A DNA stretch of 64,000 nt from Anaerobium acetethylicum (GTDB lineage: Bacteria > Bacillota > Clostridia > Lachnospirales > Lachnospiraceae), in the NCBI RefSeq assembly GCF_900096945.1, contig NZ_FMKA01000013.1, positions 1-64,000 on the forward strand, in the 5' to 3' direction. The notes under the pieces are model-generated. The model did not search any database, had not been told where the DNA came from, and saw nothing but the letters and a program-made list of their open reading frames with translations. The translations under genes and the position numbers were made by a program. Below, one piece after another: positions 35,794 to 44,184 of this stretch (position 1 is the stretch's first letter; each line of letters begins with the position of its first letter).

Positions 35794-36963
35794 ATGTGGA
35801 ATATTATTTTTTTAGGAATGGTCAGTTTTTTCGCCGACATCAGCTCTGAAATGGTCTACCCGATCATTCCGCTGTATCTGACATCGGCATTCGGGGCAAC
35901 GCCGGCCCTGGTCGGCATCATAGAAGGAATCGCGGAAAGCCTTGCAAGCCTGCTGAAAGTATTCAGCGGGTATATAACTGACAAATACAGGCATAAGAAA
36001 GCGGTGGCCTTCACAGGCTATGCAGCGGGACTTGTGTACAAAGCCGCTTTAATCATGGCTGGCTCATGGATGGGGATTCTAGGAGCCAGGATGATCGACA
36101 GGATTGGCAAGGGCATAAGGACGGCTCCGAGAGACGTCATGGTCTGCGAGAGTGCGGAAAAAGGCCGGACAGGCCAGGCATATGGCATTCATAAGGCACT
36201 GGATATGGCAGGCTCCGCCCTGGGAATCCTTTTTTCCTACCTTCTGCTCAGAAATGCCGGAGCGGCAGGAAACAGCAGTGACTACAAACGGATCTTTCTG
36301 CTTGCCTGTATTCCGGCGGTGCTCAGCCTCCTAATGTTCTTTCTGATCAGGGAGAAGAAGACGGAATGCGCTGTAAAGGAAAGAGAGCCATTCTGGAAAA
36401 ATATGAGGAAGCTTGATGGACAGCTGAAGCTTTATCTGCTTGTGGCGTTTCTGTTCACCCTTGGAAACTCGTCGAACACATTTCTCCTGCTCCGCGCCAG
36501 AAGCGTAGGCTTCGATGATACTTCTGTTATTCTGCTCTACTTTGCATATAATATGACAGCTTCCCTTCTTGCGATTCCGGCCGGAAAAAGGTCTGACCAG
36601 GTCGGAAGAAAGCGGCTTCTGGTGGCTGGCTATGCTGTTTTTGCGGTTGTATACATGGGCTTCGCCTTCGCGTGGAGCAGGCCGCTTATGGCTGCGCTGT
36701 TCGTGCTTTACGGTCTGTATACCGCCATGATTGCCGGGGTTGAGAGGGCTTACATTTCGGAAATCGCGCCGGCAGAACTGAAGGGCACGATGCTGGGGCT
36801 TCATTCAACCGTTGTCGGCATCGCACTGCTGCCTGCAAGCATGATTGCGGGATTCCTTTGGGATCTGTTCGGCGCATGGGTGCCGTTTGTTTTCGGATCC
36901 TGCATGGCCCTGGCTGCGGCTTTGATTCTGTTTTTCTTCATGAAGAACGGAAAGACTGAATAG
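35794..36963 (+). CDS. MFS transporter
   Basis: A 389-residue major facilitator with about twelve membrane segments. The loop-2/3 motif appears as GYITDKYRHKK and again in the second half as GKRSDQVGRKRLL. It begins with a conserved acidic stretch in the first helix (FFADISSEMVYPIIPLYL), which is typical of the fosmidomycin-resistance/YfkF-like group found in many anaerobes. Substrate unknown. AGGAG lies ahead of the ATG. It is followed 36 bases later by the DUF3267 gene and may be co-transcribed. Confidence 0.88.
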   Translation: MWNIIFLGMVSFFADISSEMVYPIIPLYLTSAFGATPALVGIIEGIAESLASLLKVFSGYITDKYRHKKAVAFTGYAAGLVYKAALIMAGSWMGILGARMIDRIGKGIRTAPRDVMVCESAEKGRTGQAYGIHKALDMAGSALGILFSYLLLRNAGAAGNSSDYKRIFLLACIPAVLSLLMFFLIREKKTECAVKEREPFWKNMRKLDGQLKLYLLVAFLFTLGNSSNTFLLLRARSVGFDDTSVILLYFAYNMTASLLAIPAGKRSDQVGRKRLLVAGYAVFAVVYMGFAFAWSRPLMAALFVLYGLYTAMIAGVERAYISEIAPAELKGTMLGLHSTVVGIALLPASMIAGFLWDLFGAWVPFVFGSCMALAAALILFFFMKNGKTE

Positions 36964-36999
36964 TGCAGCTTTTGGAGTAAAAATATATGGAGGAACAGA

Positions 37000-37620
37000 A
37001 TGAAATACACAAAGAAGTTGCCCAAAACGGATGAGGAACTGAGTTCATATTTGATAGACGCTGGCTGGATCAAAATAAAGGAGCCGCAAAATCTACCTTT
37101 GGCTATATTATTTTCGCTTCCGTTTGCTTATCTGCTGTTAGGCATTATTTTATGGCTTGCTTATCTACTTAAACCCGGGCTTTTCAACTTTATGGCATCT
37201 AATTCGTTATCAATTGCCTTATCAATTGATTTACAACTTCTTCTGTTCGTTGGGGCAATCTTTGTATATATGTTTTTACACGAGATGATTCATGCGATTT
37301 TCATTCCCGGCGTCTTAAAATCAGAAAGAACATTTTGGGGTATGAATGGTGTGTTTGGTTTTGTTTTCACAACGGAACCCATCAAAAAAGGCAGGTTTCT
37401 GGTTATCTCATGCATGCCTTTCGTCCTATTATCTGTATTAGCCGTTCTGTTTTTGAATTATATTGGATATCTCAATTGGTACACACTGCTGCTGTGTCTT
37501 ATAAACGCAGCAGGATCATGTGTTGATTTTTTGAATATGGTGCTCATTGGGTTTCAGGTTAAAGGAAAGCATACGATTATCTCCAATGGATTTGAAACAT
37601 TTTACAAACTGACAAAATGA
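37000..37620 (+). CDS. DUF3267 putative membrane zincin
   Basis: A 206-residue membrane protein of the DUF3267 family. A HEMIH (HExxH) motif follows the second hydrophobic stretch (IFVYMFLHEMIHAIF), as in putative zinc metallopeptidases of this family, and there are about four membrane segments. TGGAGGA precedes the start. Its stop overlaps the beginning of the next open frame (ATGATAAAAATG), so it may be coupled to the AraC regulator gene. Substrate unknown. Confidence 0.82.
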   Translation: MKYTKKLPKTDEELSSYLIDAGWIKIKEPQNLPLAILFSLPFAYLLLGIILWLAYLLKPGLFNFMASNSLSIALSIDLQLLLFVGAIFVYMFLHEMIHAIFIPGVLKSERTFWGMNGVFGFVFTTEPIKKGRFLVISCMPFVLLSVLAVLFLNYIGYLNWYTLLLCLINAAGSCVDFLNMVLIGFQVKGKHTIISNGFETFYKLTK

Positions 37621-37652
37621 TAAAAATGAGGGATAACGGGGAGGAAAACTCG

Positions 37653-38564
37653 ATGAAAACTTTTCGTAGTATAGAATTTTATACAGGCACCAGAGAGGAG
37701 CAGTTACCTGATTTTTCCACTGATTTCCCCTATGTTGCTTCTTGTGTAGACTTAAATAAATATTCGGGACGTTTTGTGCCCTGGCATTGGCATAAAGCTG
37801 TAGAATTGTTCTATATAGAAACGGGTACTCTTGAATACCGTACTCCAAAAGGGAAGATTCTGTTTCCAGCGGGCTCTGGCGGTATGGTAAATTCCAATGT
37901 ACTTCATATGACAAAGCCACAAGGGGAAAACATAAAAACTGTTCAGCTGATTCATATTTTCGATACATCATTTATTGCAGGGGAACATGGAAGCCGTATT
38001 GAGCAGAAATATATTTTGCCGATTACTACAGCACCGCAGCTTGAAATAATTGCGTTATATCCTGACAGTCAACCGCAAAAAAGAATATTGGACCTGATTC
38101 AGAATGCGATTCATCTCCCTGAGCAGGAGTTCGGATATGAAATCAGACTTCGTGAAATCCTATCAGAGATATGGCTTTCTCTTTTTGAAGTATCATCCTC
38201 CATATTAGAAGAAAAAAAGAAACATGATAAGACAAATGATAAAGTAAAAATGATGATGATATATATCCATGAACATTATGCGGGAAAAATTTCTATCCCT
38301 GATCTTGCGGCCGCTGCTTATTTGAGCGAGAGGGAGTGCTACCGGGTATTTCATGATTGTCTGCACATGACACCAACAGAGTATATAACAGGCTACCGTC
38401 TGCAAATGGCTTGCCAGATGTTAGCAAACAGCCAGGAACCTGTTACAGCAATCAGCCATGCGTGTGGTTTGGGAAGCAGCAGTTATTTTGGGAAAGTCTT
38501 TCGGGAATATATGGGGTATACGCCAGTGGATTATCGCCGAAAATGGCAGAATTTTGATAGATAA
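37653..38564 (+). CDS. AraC-family regulator with cupin domain
   Basis: A 303-residue regulator. An N-terminal cupin (FVPWHWHKAVELFYIETGTLEYRTP) binds the effector and two C-terminal helix-turn-helix units bind DNA (HACGLGSSSYFGKVFREYMGYTPVDYRR). ATG 37653 is chosen because GGGGAGGAAAACTCG lies directly before it; the upstream in-frame ATG at 37617 overlaps the DUF3267 stop. No sugar gene is adjacent, so its target may be the MFS transporter just upstream or genes elsewhere. Confidence 0.9.
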   Translation: MKTFRSIEFYTGTREEQLPDFSTDFPYVASCVDLNKYSGRFVPWHWHKAVELFYIETGTLEYRTPKGKILFPAGSGGMVNSNVLHMTKPQGENIKTVQLIHIFDTSFIAGEHGSRIEQKYILPITTAPQLEIIALYPDSQPQKRILDLIQNAIHLPEQEFGYEIRLREILSEIWLSLFEVSSSILEEKKKHDKTNDKVKMMMIYIHEHYAGKISIPDLAAAAYLSERECYRVFHDCLHMTPTEYITGYRLQMACQMLANSQEPVTAISHACGLGSSSYFGKVFREYMGYTPVDYRRKWQNFDR

Positions 38565-38630
38565 AGGCGGAAATAGAATATTTATTTTCATTCATACGCA
38601 ATATAATGATATTGTAAAGTTGATAGAGAT

Positions 38631-38656
38631 TGCAGCAGTCAAACTGCTGCATTTTT
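38631..38656 (+). terminator. Intrinsic terminator after the AraC gene
   Basis: TGCAGCAG and CTGCTGCA form an 8-bp stem around a five-base loop, followed by TTTTT. Confidence 0.85.
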
Positions 38657-38674
38657 AAGAACGGAGGATTGGCA

Positions 38675-38914
38675 ATGATGAAATTAAATATTCTGAACAT
38701 CAAAAATTTTTTTGGAGCAGTTAATGAATGTACAGGTGAAGTAAATATGCTTCGTCCTGACGGGAAAAAAGTGAATATAAGCAGACAATATCTGATCCAG
38801 AATGACTTGCAGGAAGAATACAGAAAAAATAAGAATTATCTGCGGATTAATTTGGATATTCCAAATCCTAAAGATTATATGAGCATTGTTTCTTATTATG
38901 CCGGAGATTGTTAA
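38675..38914 (+). CDS. Small conserved hypothetical protein
   Basis: A 79-residue protein (MMKLNILNIKNFFGAVNE start) preceded by a clear GGAGG at 38663-38667. It resembles small Lachnospiraceae proteins of the form N-(x)-FF-(x)-V--C-G-V, sometimes labelled polyA polymerase in databases. That label has no support here. No membrane segment or catalytic motif is visible. ATG 38675 or 38678 is possible. The frame's upstream extension to 38630 crosses the terminator and is rejected. Confidence 0.6.
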   Translation: MMKLNILNIKNFFGAVNECTGEVNMLRPDGKKVNISRQYLIQNDLQEEYRKNKNYLRINLDIPNPKDYMSIVSYYAGDC

Positions 38915-38932
38915 ATAGTAAAAGGGTCTAAC

Positions 38933-39019
38933 ATGAATATAGATTAGAAGACTGCAGAACTGGAATTAGTTAAAGCAGAAAAATCCAATCCTGGACCTTG
39001 GGAAGCACATTCTCGATAG
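38933..39019 (+). pseudogene. N-terminal remnant of an HD-domain protein
   Basis: The frame reads MNID, a stop, then KTAELELVKAEKSNPGPWEA and HSR before a second stop. SNPGPWxxHS is the typical entry of HD-domain phosphohydrolases, so this is a decayed start of such a gene with the rest lost. It is followed directly by the bidirectional terminator. Confidence 0.6.
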
Positions 39020-39028
39020 GAACTGAAA

Positions 39029-39065
39029 GAACAGCCAGCCCGTCTACTTTGCGGGCTGGCTGTTC
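39029..39065. terminator. Bidirectional intrinsic terminator
   Basis: GAACAGCCAGCCCG and CGGGCTGGCTGTTC form a perfect 14-bp stem between the 38675 gene and the convergent GH30 gene. Confidence 0.82.
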
Positions 39066-39093
39066 CAGTATTCACAGTTGAGTACAAATAGCG

Positions 39094-40584
39094 CTACGCC
39101 TGAAAATCAATACAGATCGTGCTGATTGTCTTAGCTGGCACAGATACACGGATCAACTGCCCATCCATACGAATTGCATAGGACGCATCTGCCTGACGAT
39201 GGTTCTGCATCACGATCACAATAGATCCATCTTGATTCTTAGCTGCAGTCATGTCTACAGTATCGTTGCAGCGGGAGAATGCAATGCGCCTGGCGCCTGG
39301 CAGAATATAGCGGGAGAAGTGTCCGATGTAATCAAAGGTCAGCAGCTTGCGGTAGGAACCGTCTTCATTTGCGCAGACTGGAGCACCAAAACCTAATGAA
39401 ACATGGCGTGGCCCCCCGTCTTTATCAACACAAAGGTTCCAGTCGATCCAGCGGTTCATGCCGTTATTCAGGCCTCCGATGATATCATGTCCATATGCGG
39501 CGGCGTCCTCATATTCTACTTCAGCTGCACTTGCCGTGCTTTCTCCAAAAAGAGATGCCAGCATATTTGTTTTTCCAGGTGGATGAAGTGCACAGCACTC
39601 GCTTGACATAAGTTTCATGTTTGGAAACATATCATGCGCAATGCCAAGAGATTCGAAATGATCTCCGGAATACCAGTGGAAAGCGATTCCTTCAAGCATC
39701 TTAGCGGTTTCGTCATCGATGATTTCACGGGCGAATTCGACAACGCGCTCCTTATTATGATCCCAGATGTAGAGTCCGATTTTATCTGTCAGACCAGCCT
39801 CCTTGAAAACAGGATATAAATAATCTCTCAGGAACGTTTTCTGTTCCTGTGCAGTCCATACGCAGCTGTCCCAGTTGGTTGCAGCGATGGTTTCGTTCTG
39901 AAGGCTCATCATTGTAACCGGTACGCCTTCATCAAGATAGGCCTGGACGTATTTTGCCAGATATCCAGCCCAGTCCTTATAGTATTCGGGCCTTAAGCTT
40001 CCGCCGTTACATCGGGATGGCGTCTCATAATCAATTGGCTCCATGAAGGCAGCCATCATGGCACCAGCACCATATATGGAAGCATCGTTTTTCGGTTTTG
40101 CAGGCGGCGTTTTCCATTGTTTTGGTGGAGACCATGGGCTAAGCAGCACGCTAAATGGTTCAACTGTCACAGCCATTGCATCTTTCAGCATCGGAAGCAT
40201 ATATTGACGGTCCCGATCAATGGAAAAAGTGGTGAAATCGGGATCCGAAACAGGATCTGCCACAGCCTGATATTCCTCCAGGGAATAATCGCAGCTATCC
40301 ATATGCATGCGAATAAATCTGTAATGCTGTCCGTTTTTCCCGAAGTGATCCTGCAGAAACTGTTTCTGATCAGGCTCCGTCATTTTGGAGTAAAGATATC
40401 CGACGGTATCTGTCAAGGCTCCGCCAAATCCTTCAATTTCCTGATATGTGAGATCGGGGTAAAGGTTGATGACACCGGATTCCAGATGTTTTGGTTCATC
40501 AGCTTCTAATGTGACTGGTATCGTATTTTCTTCTACCATAGATTTGCCATTGACTGCAAATGTGGTAATCTGTTTTACTTTCAT
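39094..40584 (-). CDS. GH30-family glycosidase
   Basis: A 496-residue retaining glycoside hydrolase of family 30 (glucosylceramidase-like, TIM barrel plus beta side domain). The acid/base glutamate lies in MMSLQNETIA and the nucleophile glutamate in LMSSECC; the entry EIEGFGGALTDTVGYLYSKM is diagnostic. There is no signal peptide, so it probably acts on short imported glycans such as beta-1,6-glucosides or xylosides. I choose the start at 40584 (MKVKQITTF), preceded by AAGGAGGG, rather than the open-frame start at 40632. It is divergent from an AraC gene across a 350-bp gap that contains a full dispersed repeat. Confidence 0.9.
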   Translation of the reverse strand: MKVKQITTFAVNGKSMVEENTIPVTLEADEPKHLESGVINLYPDLTYQEIEGFGGALTDTVGYLYSKMTEPDQKQFLQDHFGKNGQHYRFIRMHMDSCDYSLEEYQAVADPVSDPDFTTFSIDRDRQYMLPMLKDAMAVTVEPFSVLLSPWSPPKQWKTPPAKPKNDASIYGAGAMMAAFMEPIDYETPSRCNGGSLRPEYYKDWAGYLAKYVQAYLDEGVPVTMMSLQNETIAATNWDSCVWTAQEQKTFLRDYLYPVFKEAGLTDKIGLYIWDHNKERVVEFAREIIDDETAKMLEGIAFHWYSGDHFESLGIAHDMFPNMKLMSSECCALHPPGKTNMLASLFGESTASAAEVEYEDAAAYGHDIIGGLNNGMNRWIDWNLCVDKDGGPRHVSLGFGAPVCANEDGSYRKLLTFDYIGHFSRYILPGARRIAFSRCNDTVDMTAAKNQDGSIVIVMQNHRQADASYAIRMDGQLIRVSVPAKTISTICIDFQA

Positions 40585-40754
40585 AAAACCCTCCTTGATT
40601 TTTACTGAATGTGTATCTGATACCCTTATCATAAAACTTTCGCAAGAGAAAAACTTGTCTTATTCCTTCAAATCAGTCCAATATTCTATCAAATTACTAG
40701 AAAATGAACGGATAAAGTTTCATTTTCATATTGTATCGTTTATAATAACAGGAG

Positions 40755-40900
40755 AGTGACTATGCAGGACTACGCCCTTCATAGTCACAGATGATGCACA
40801 CAAATTGCAAAATCAGCAATTTGGCGCACGCAGAACTCGGGTTTTTATGCAAAATCAGCATAAAAACGCCTCGCGTAACGGGACTGCTGGATAGATACAC
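40755..40900 (+). repeat. Dispersed hairpin repeat, full copy (best-formed)
   Basis: Three perfect hairpins are present: GTGACTATG/CATAGTCAC (40756-40788); CAAATTGC/GCAATTTG (40801-40823); and GTTTTTATGC/GCATAAAAAC (40841-40867). The last two have the identical loop AAAATCA. The linkers are AGATGATGCACA, GCGCACGCAGAACTCGG and GCCTCGCG. It lies between the GH30 gene and its divergent AraC gene. The rest of 40585-40940 has no gene. Confidence 0.78.
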
Positions 40901-40940
40901 GGAAGAGCTAACAAAAGAAACAACATGATCGGCGGTGCTT

Positions 40941-41954
40941 ATGCAGGGAAAAAGAGGATACTTTGAAGCGAATAAAATAGCGGATTTTTTTGGATTACAG
41001 GCAACTGTGACTGCCGGAAATGTAATCTTTAATGGAGTGCACTGGCATGATCATGTTGAGATCCTTCTCTGTAAAAAAGGAGAAGTGCATCTCAGCGTTG
41101 ACGGGAAATCATATTCGCTATTTCCAGGGGATTTTATCACCATCAATAGCGGCGAAAGCCATGAAATAACGGATGGGAAAGAGGGGAATCTTCAAATCAT
41201 CTGTTCCATTGAATGCAAGGCATTAGGGAACATGGAAGATAAACAGATTTCCTGTGCCACAGCGGGAGATTGCGATGTTCAGGAAGAAGAGAGAAACCTG
41301 ATTCGTGAAGCGCTGGAACAGATGGCAGCTTTGAGCATGCTGGATCTGAAGAACATCTATGTGAAAGGGGCTGCATTGCCAAAATACTCGGAACAGGAAT
41401 ACCGAAAAGCTCTGACTCAGGATCATCCATTAAACCAGGAAGAAAACTGGTACCGTTATCATATGTACATGTATCAGCTCTTAATGGTTTTGGTGAAATA
41501 CAAAAAAGATGCAGTTCTGCAGAATAAGAAGAAGTGGGATGCAATCAATGTATGTGTCTTGTATATACATGAGCATTTGGGAGAAAGCTTAAATGCAGAA
41601 ATACTGGCAGAGAAACTTCATGTGAGTGAGCCAACGATTTACCGTCTGTTTTCGGAACAGATGGGGATGCATCTAGGACAATACATAACAGCGGTCCGGC
41701 TGAATGCCGCCTGCAGATATCTGGTTGAAACATCGGAAAAAGTAATCGATATCGCATATGCCTGCGGATTTACAGGGTTGAGTAATTTTTACCGTGCATT
41801 TCAACTTCATGTGGGAATGTCGCCAAAAGCTTATCGTGATTCACATCGGACAATGGGGAACCTGCTCATGCTGAACGAGCCGGATATTATGAAATTGAAT
41901 CGGTTTCAGAGTTTTCATGAACTGAAGTACGAAATTGATGATTTGATTTCCTGA
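40941..41954 (+). CDS. AraC-family regulator with cupin domain
   Basis: A 337-residue AraC regulator divergent from the GH30 gene. The cupin (GVHWHDHVEILLCKKGEVHLSV) and the double helix-turn-helix (ACGFTGLSNFYRAFQLHVGMSPKAYRDS) are complete. The start is ATG 40941, preceded by GGCGG; an in-frame GTG at 40935 is possible. By position it most likely activates the GH30 gene in response to a glycan fragment. The epimerase gene follows after 54 bases. Confidence 0.9.
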   Translation: MQGKRGYFEANKIADFFGLQATVTAGNVIFNGVHWHDHVEILLCKKGEVHLSVDGKSYSLFPGDFITINSGESHEITDGKEGNLQIICSIECKALGNMEDKQISCATAGDCDVQEEERNLIREALEQMAALSMLDLKNIYVKGAALPKYSEQEYRKALTQDHPLNQEENWYRYHMYMYQLLMVLVKYKKDAVLQNKKKWDAINVCVLYIHEHLGESLNAEILAEKLHVSEPTIYRLFSEQMGMHLGQYITAVRLNAACRYLVETSEKVIDIAYACGFTGLSNFYRAFQLHVGMSPKAYRDSHRTMGNLLMLNEPDIMKLNRFQSFHELKYEIDDLIS

Positions 41955-42008
41955 AACCCAGAACATTCCCGGAGCCTGCCTGGCAGGAAGAATTATTGGA
42001 GGCAATAG

Positions 42009-43523
42009 ATGAAGACGAAAAAAGTATTTTTAACCGGCGCGACAGGTTCCATGGGACAGGCCACATTAAAAGAGCTGTTGAAAACGGATCTTGAGATCGT
42101 TGCACTGATCCGGGATACCAGGCTGGATAAAAAGCTGATCAGGCCATATTTGAGGAATAAGAACCTGAAGGTCCACTACGGAGATCTTACAGTATACGGG
42201 GATGTTCTGCGCTGCATGAAAAGTGTCGATATCGTGCTGCACTGCGCAGCCTTTGTATCCCCGGCCGCCGACTATGATCCGAAGCTTGCCATGGAGATCA
42301 ATTATGGTTCCATTGTAAACATCATAAATGCCATCAAGGCACAGCCGAACTGGCAAGAAATCAGACTTGTCAGTGTAGGCACTGTCGCTGAGACGGGGGA
42401 CCGGATGCCGCCGATACACTGGGGGAGGGTGGGGGATCCGATCAAACCAAGCGTGCATGACTATTATGCGGTATCCAAAATCGCAGCAGAAAGGGCCGTC
42501 ATTGAGTCCGGACTGAAATACTGGGTTTCCTTAAGGCAGACTGGCATACTCTGTGAAAAGATGTCCAAAATCAGCGATGCCATCATATTCCACAACGGCC
42601 TGGACAACGTGCTGGAGTATGTAACCGATAAGGATTCCGGCGTCCTTATGAGAAACTGCTGCAACGACCTTCCGGGCGACTTCTGGGGTCATGTCTACAA
42701 CATAGGCGGAGGACCAGGATGCCGTATGAGCTGCTACGAAATGTTCAAAAACATGTTCGAGCCTCTTGGCATCAGGAATCTGGAGAACGTGATCGACTCC
42801 AGATGGTTCGCAACCAGAAACTTCCACGGCCAGTATTATCTGGATAGCGATAAGCTGGAGGAGTATCTGCATTTCCGAAGCCAGGATAAGCAGTATTTCT
42901 TTGATATCTATCGGAAGAATATGGGAAGCCTCGTGCCCATTGCGAAGCTGGTCACGAGGCTTCCTGGTGGAGAAAAGCTTATGGGGGCAGTCATCAGGAA
43001 AAGAGTTACAAAACATCTAATGGACGAGAGAGGAACCCTGAACTGGATTAAGAACAACAATGAGGAGTTCATAGCTCCGTTCTTCATTTCAAAGAAAGAA
43101 TGGCGGAAGATACCAAAATTGAGCCAGATGAAGCACTTCACAGACTGGAACAAGGTAGTTGAGATCGATCATGGATATGACGAGACAAAACCGGAATCGG
43201 AATTATGCCTTGAGGATGTAAAAGCCGCAGCACGGTTTCGCGGCGGCGAATGTCTGTCAGACAGCATGCAGACAGGAGAATGGGGCAAAAAACTGAAATG
43301 GAAATGCGCATTCGGGCATGAGTTCGATGCGAGTCCCAGGCTTGTCCTGGAAGGCGGGCACTGGTGCCCGGAGTGTGAACGTAAAAGCTGGAATTATCAT
43401 GAAGTGGCGAAGCGGAATCCGTTTTTTGCCCAGGTCTGGTATCCGCTCCACGACAAGAAGGAGCCCTCAAGGGAATATAGCAAGGAAGTGAGCGAACTGG
43501 ATGTCAGAATTGATGGTAAGTAA
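42009..43523 (+). CDS. Extended SDR (NAD epimerase-like) fused to a zinc-ribbon domain
   Basis: A 504-residue protein. The N-terminal two thirds is an extended SDR: cofactor loop TGATGSMG (about residues 10-17) and active-site YYAVSKIAAE near residue 155. After a variable middle, the last 110 residues carry KCAFGHEF and CPECERK, a Cys-x4-His/Cys-x2-Cys zinc-ribbon or treble-clef-like module. Such a fusion is not the usual form of UDP-sugar epimerases. GGAGG precedes the start. Function unknown; sugar-nucleotide or steroid-like substrates are both possible. Confidence 0.78.
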   Translation: MKTKKVFLTGATGSMGQATLKELLKTDLEIVALIRDTRLDKKLIRPYLRNKNLKVHYGDLTVYGDVLRCMKSVDIVLHCAAFVSPAADYDPKLAMEINYGSIVNIINAIKAQPNWQEIRLVSVGTVAETGDRMPPIHWGRVGDPIKPSVHDYYAVSKIAAERAVIESGLKYWVSLRQTGILCEKMSKISDAIIFHNGLDNVLEYVTDKDSGVLMRNCCNDLPGDFWGHVYNIGGGPGCRMSCYEMFKNMFEPLGIRNLENVIDSRWFATRNFHGQYYLDSDKLEEYLHFRSQDKQYFFDIYRKNMGSLVPIAKLVTRLPGGEKLMGAVIRKRVTKHLMDERGTLNWIKNNNEEFIAPFFISKKEWRKIPKLSQMKHFTDWNKVVEIDHGYDETKPESELCLEDVKAAARFRGGECLSDSMQTGEWGKKLKWKCAFGHEFDASPRLVLEGGHWCPECERKSWNYHEVAKRNPFFAQVWYPLHDKKEPSREYSKEVSELDVRIDGK

Positions 43524-43541
43524 TACTTCTTTTGAGATGAT

Positions 43542-43595
43542 ATGAATAACATAACAGCCGATGGCAGGAGAGCCATCGGCTGTTATGTTATTCAT
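43542..43595. terminator. Very strong bidirectional terminator hairpin
   Basis: Two perfectly complementary 24-base arms (43542-43565 and 43572-43595) flank the loop AGGAGA. The stem core AACAGCCGATGGC is GC-rich and the flanks are AT-rich, so it works for both convergent genes. The MerR stop codon lies inside the right arm. Confidence 0.88.
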
Positions 43596-44025
43596 GTGCA
43601 TGATTGTAGAGTGCCTGAATGTCCGCTGGCAACTGATCAGGGAGCATGGCATTTATATTTTCTTCGCTGCCATCCTTGATGGCCTTCTCATAATACCAGC
43701 ATTTGAAGCGAAGCATATCGAGAGTCTTCTGCATCTGTTCGATTTCATTCTCAACAGATTTCCTGCGGTTTTCAAATAATTCTTTTCGCAGAGGATAGGT
43801 AGAACTGCCTTCCGTACACCATTGCATGAACTGTTTGATCTCTTTGATTTCCATGCCGGATTTCTTGAGACACTCAATAACATGGATCGCTTCGATTTCG
43901 GCATCACTGAAGCGGCGGATGCCAGATATTCGTTCAATATTAGGAAAAAGCCCTTCCTTGTCATAATAGCGTAAAGTAGATATAGGTAATCCAAACATTT
44001 CTGATACTTGTCCGATTGTGTACAT
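43588..44025 (-). CDS. MerR-family regulator
   Basis: A 145-residue MerR regulator with the start MYTIGQVSEMFGLPISTLRYYDKEGL (winged helix) and a dimerising coiled coil (ENRRKSVENEIEQMQKTLDML). There are no conserved cysteines typical of metal sensors, so it more likely senses an organic or redox signal, as NmlR/AdhR relatives do. It is divergent from a hydrolase gene, with a MerR-type promoter between them. AAGGAGA precedes the start on the minus strand. Confidence 0.92.
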   Translation of the reverse strand: MYTIGQVSEMFGLPISTLRYYDKEGLFPNIERISGIRRFSDAEIEAIHVIECLKKSGMEIKEIKQFMQWCTEGSSTYPLRKELFENRRKSVENEIEQMQKTLDMLRFKCWYYEKAIKDGSEENINAMLPDQLPADIQALYNHAHE

Positions 44026-44097
44026 AAAAATCTCCTTATCATAGACTTAAAATAACGAATTTACCTTTGCATTTTACAAGACTTAAAAATAAATTAC

Positions 44098-44128
44098 TTG
44101 ACCTAAAGTTAGGTTCAGGTATTACAGT
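44098..44128 (+). promoter_or_regulatory. MerR-type promoter/operator
   Basis: TTGACC at 44098-44103 and TACAGT at 44123-44128 are separated by an overlong 19-base spacer, the hallmark of MerR-activated promoters. The spacer holds an inverted pair ACCTAA-AG-TTAGGT. It faces the hydrolase gene. Confidence 0.75.
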
Positions 44129-44184
44129 TATTATGTTATCAAAAATAAATAAAAAAATCAATAAAAAAATACGGAGGTTTCAAG

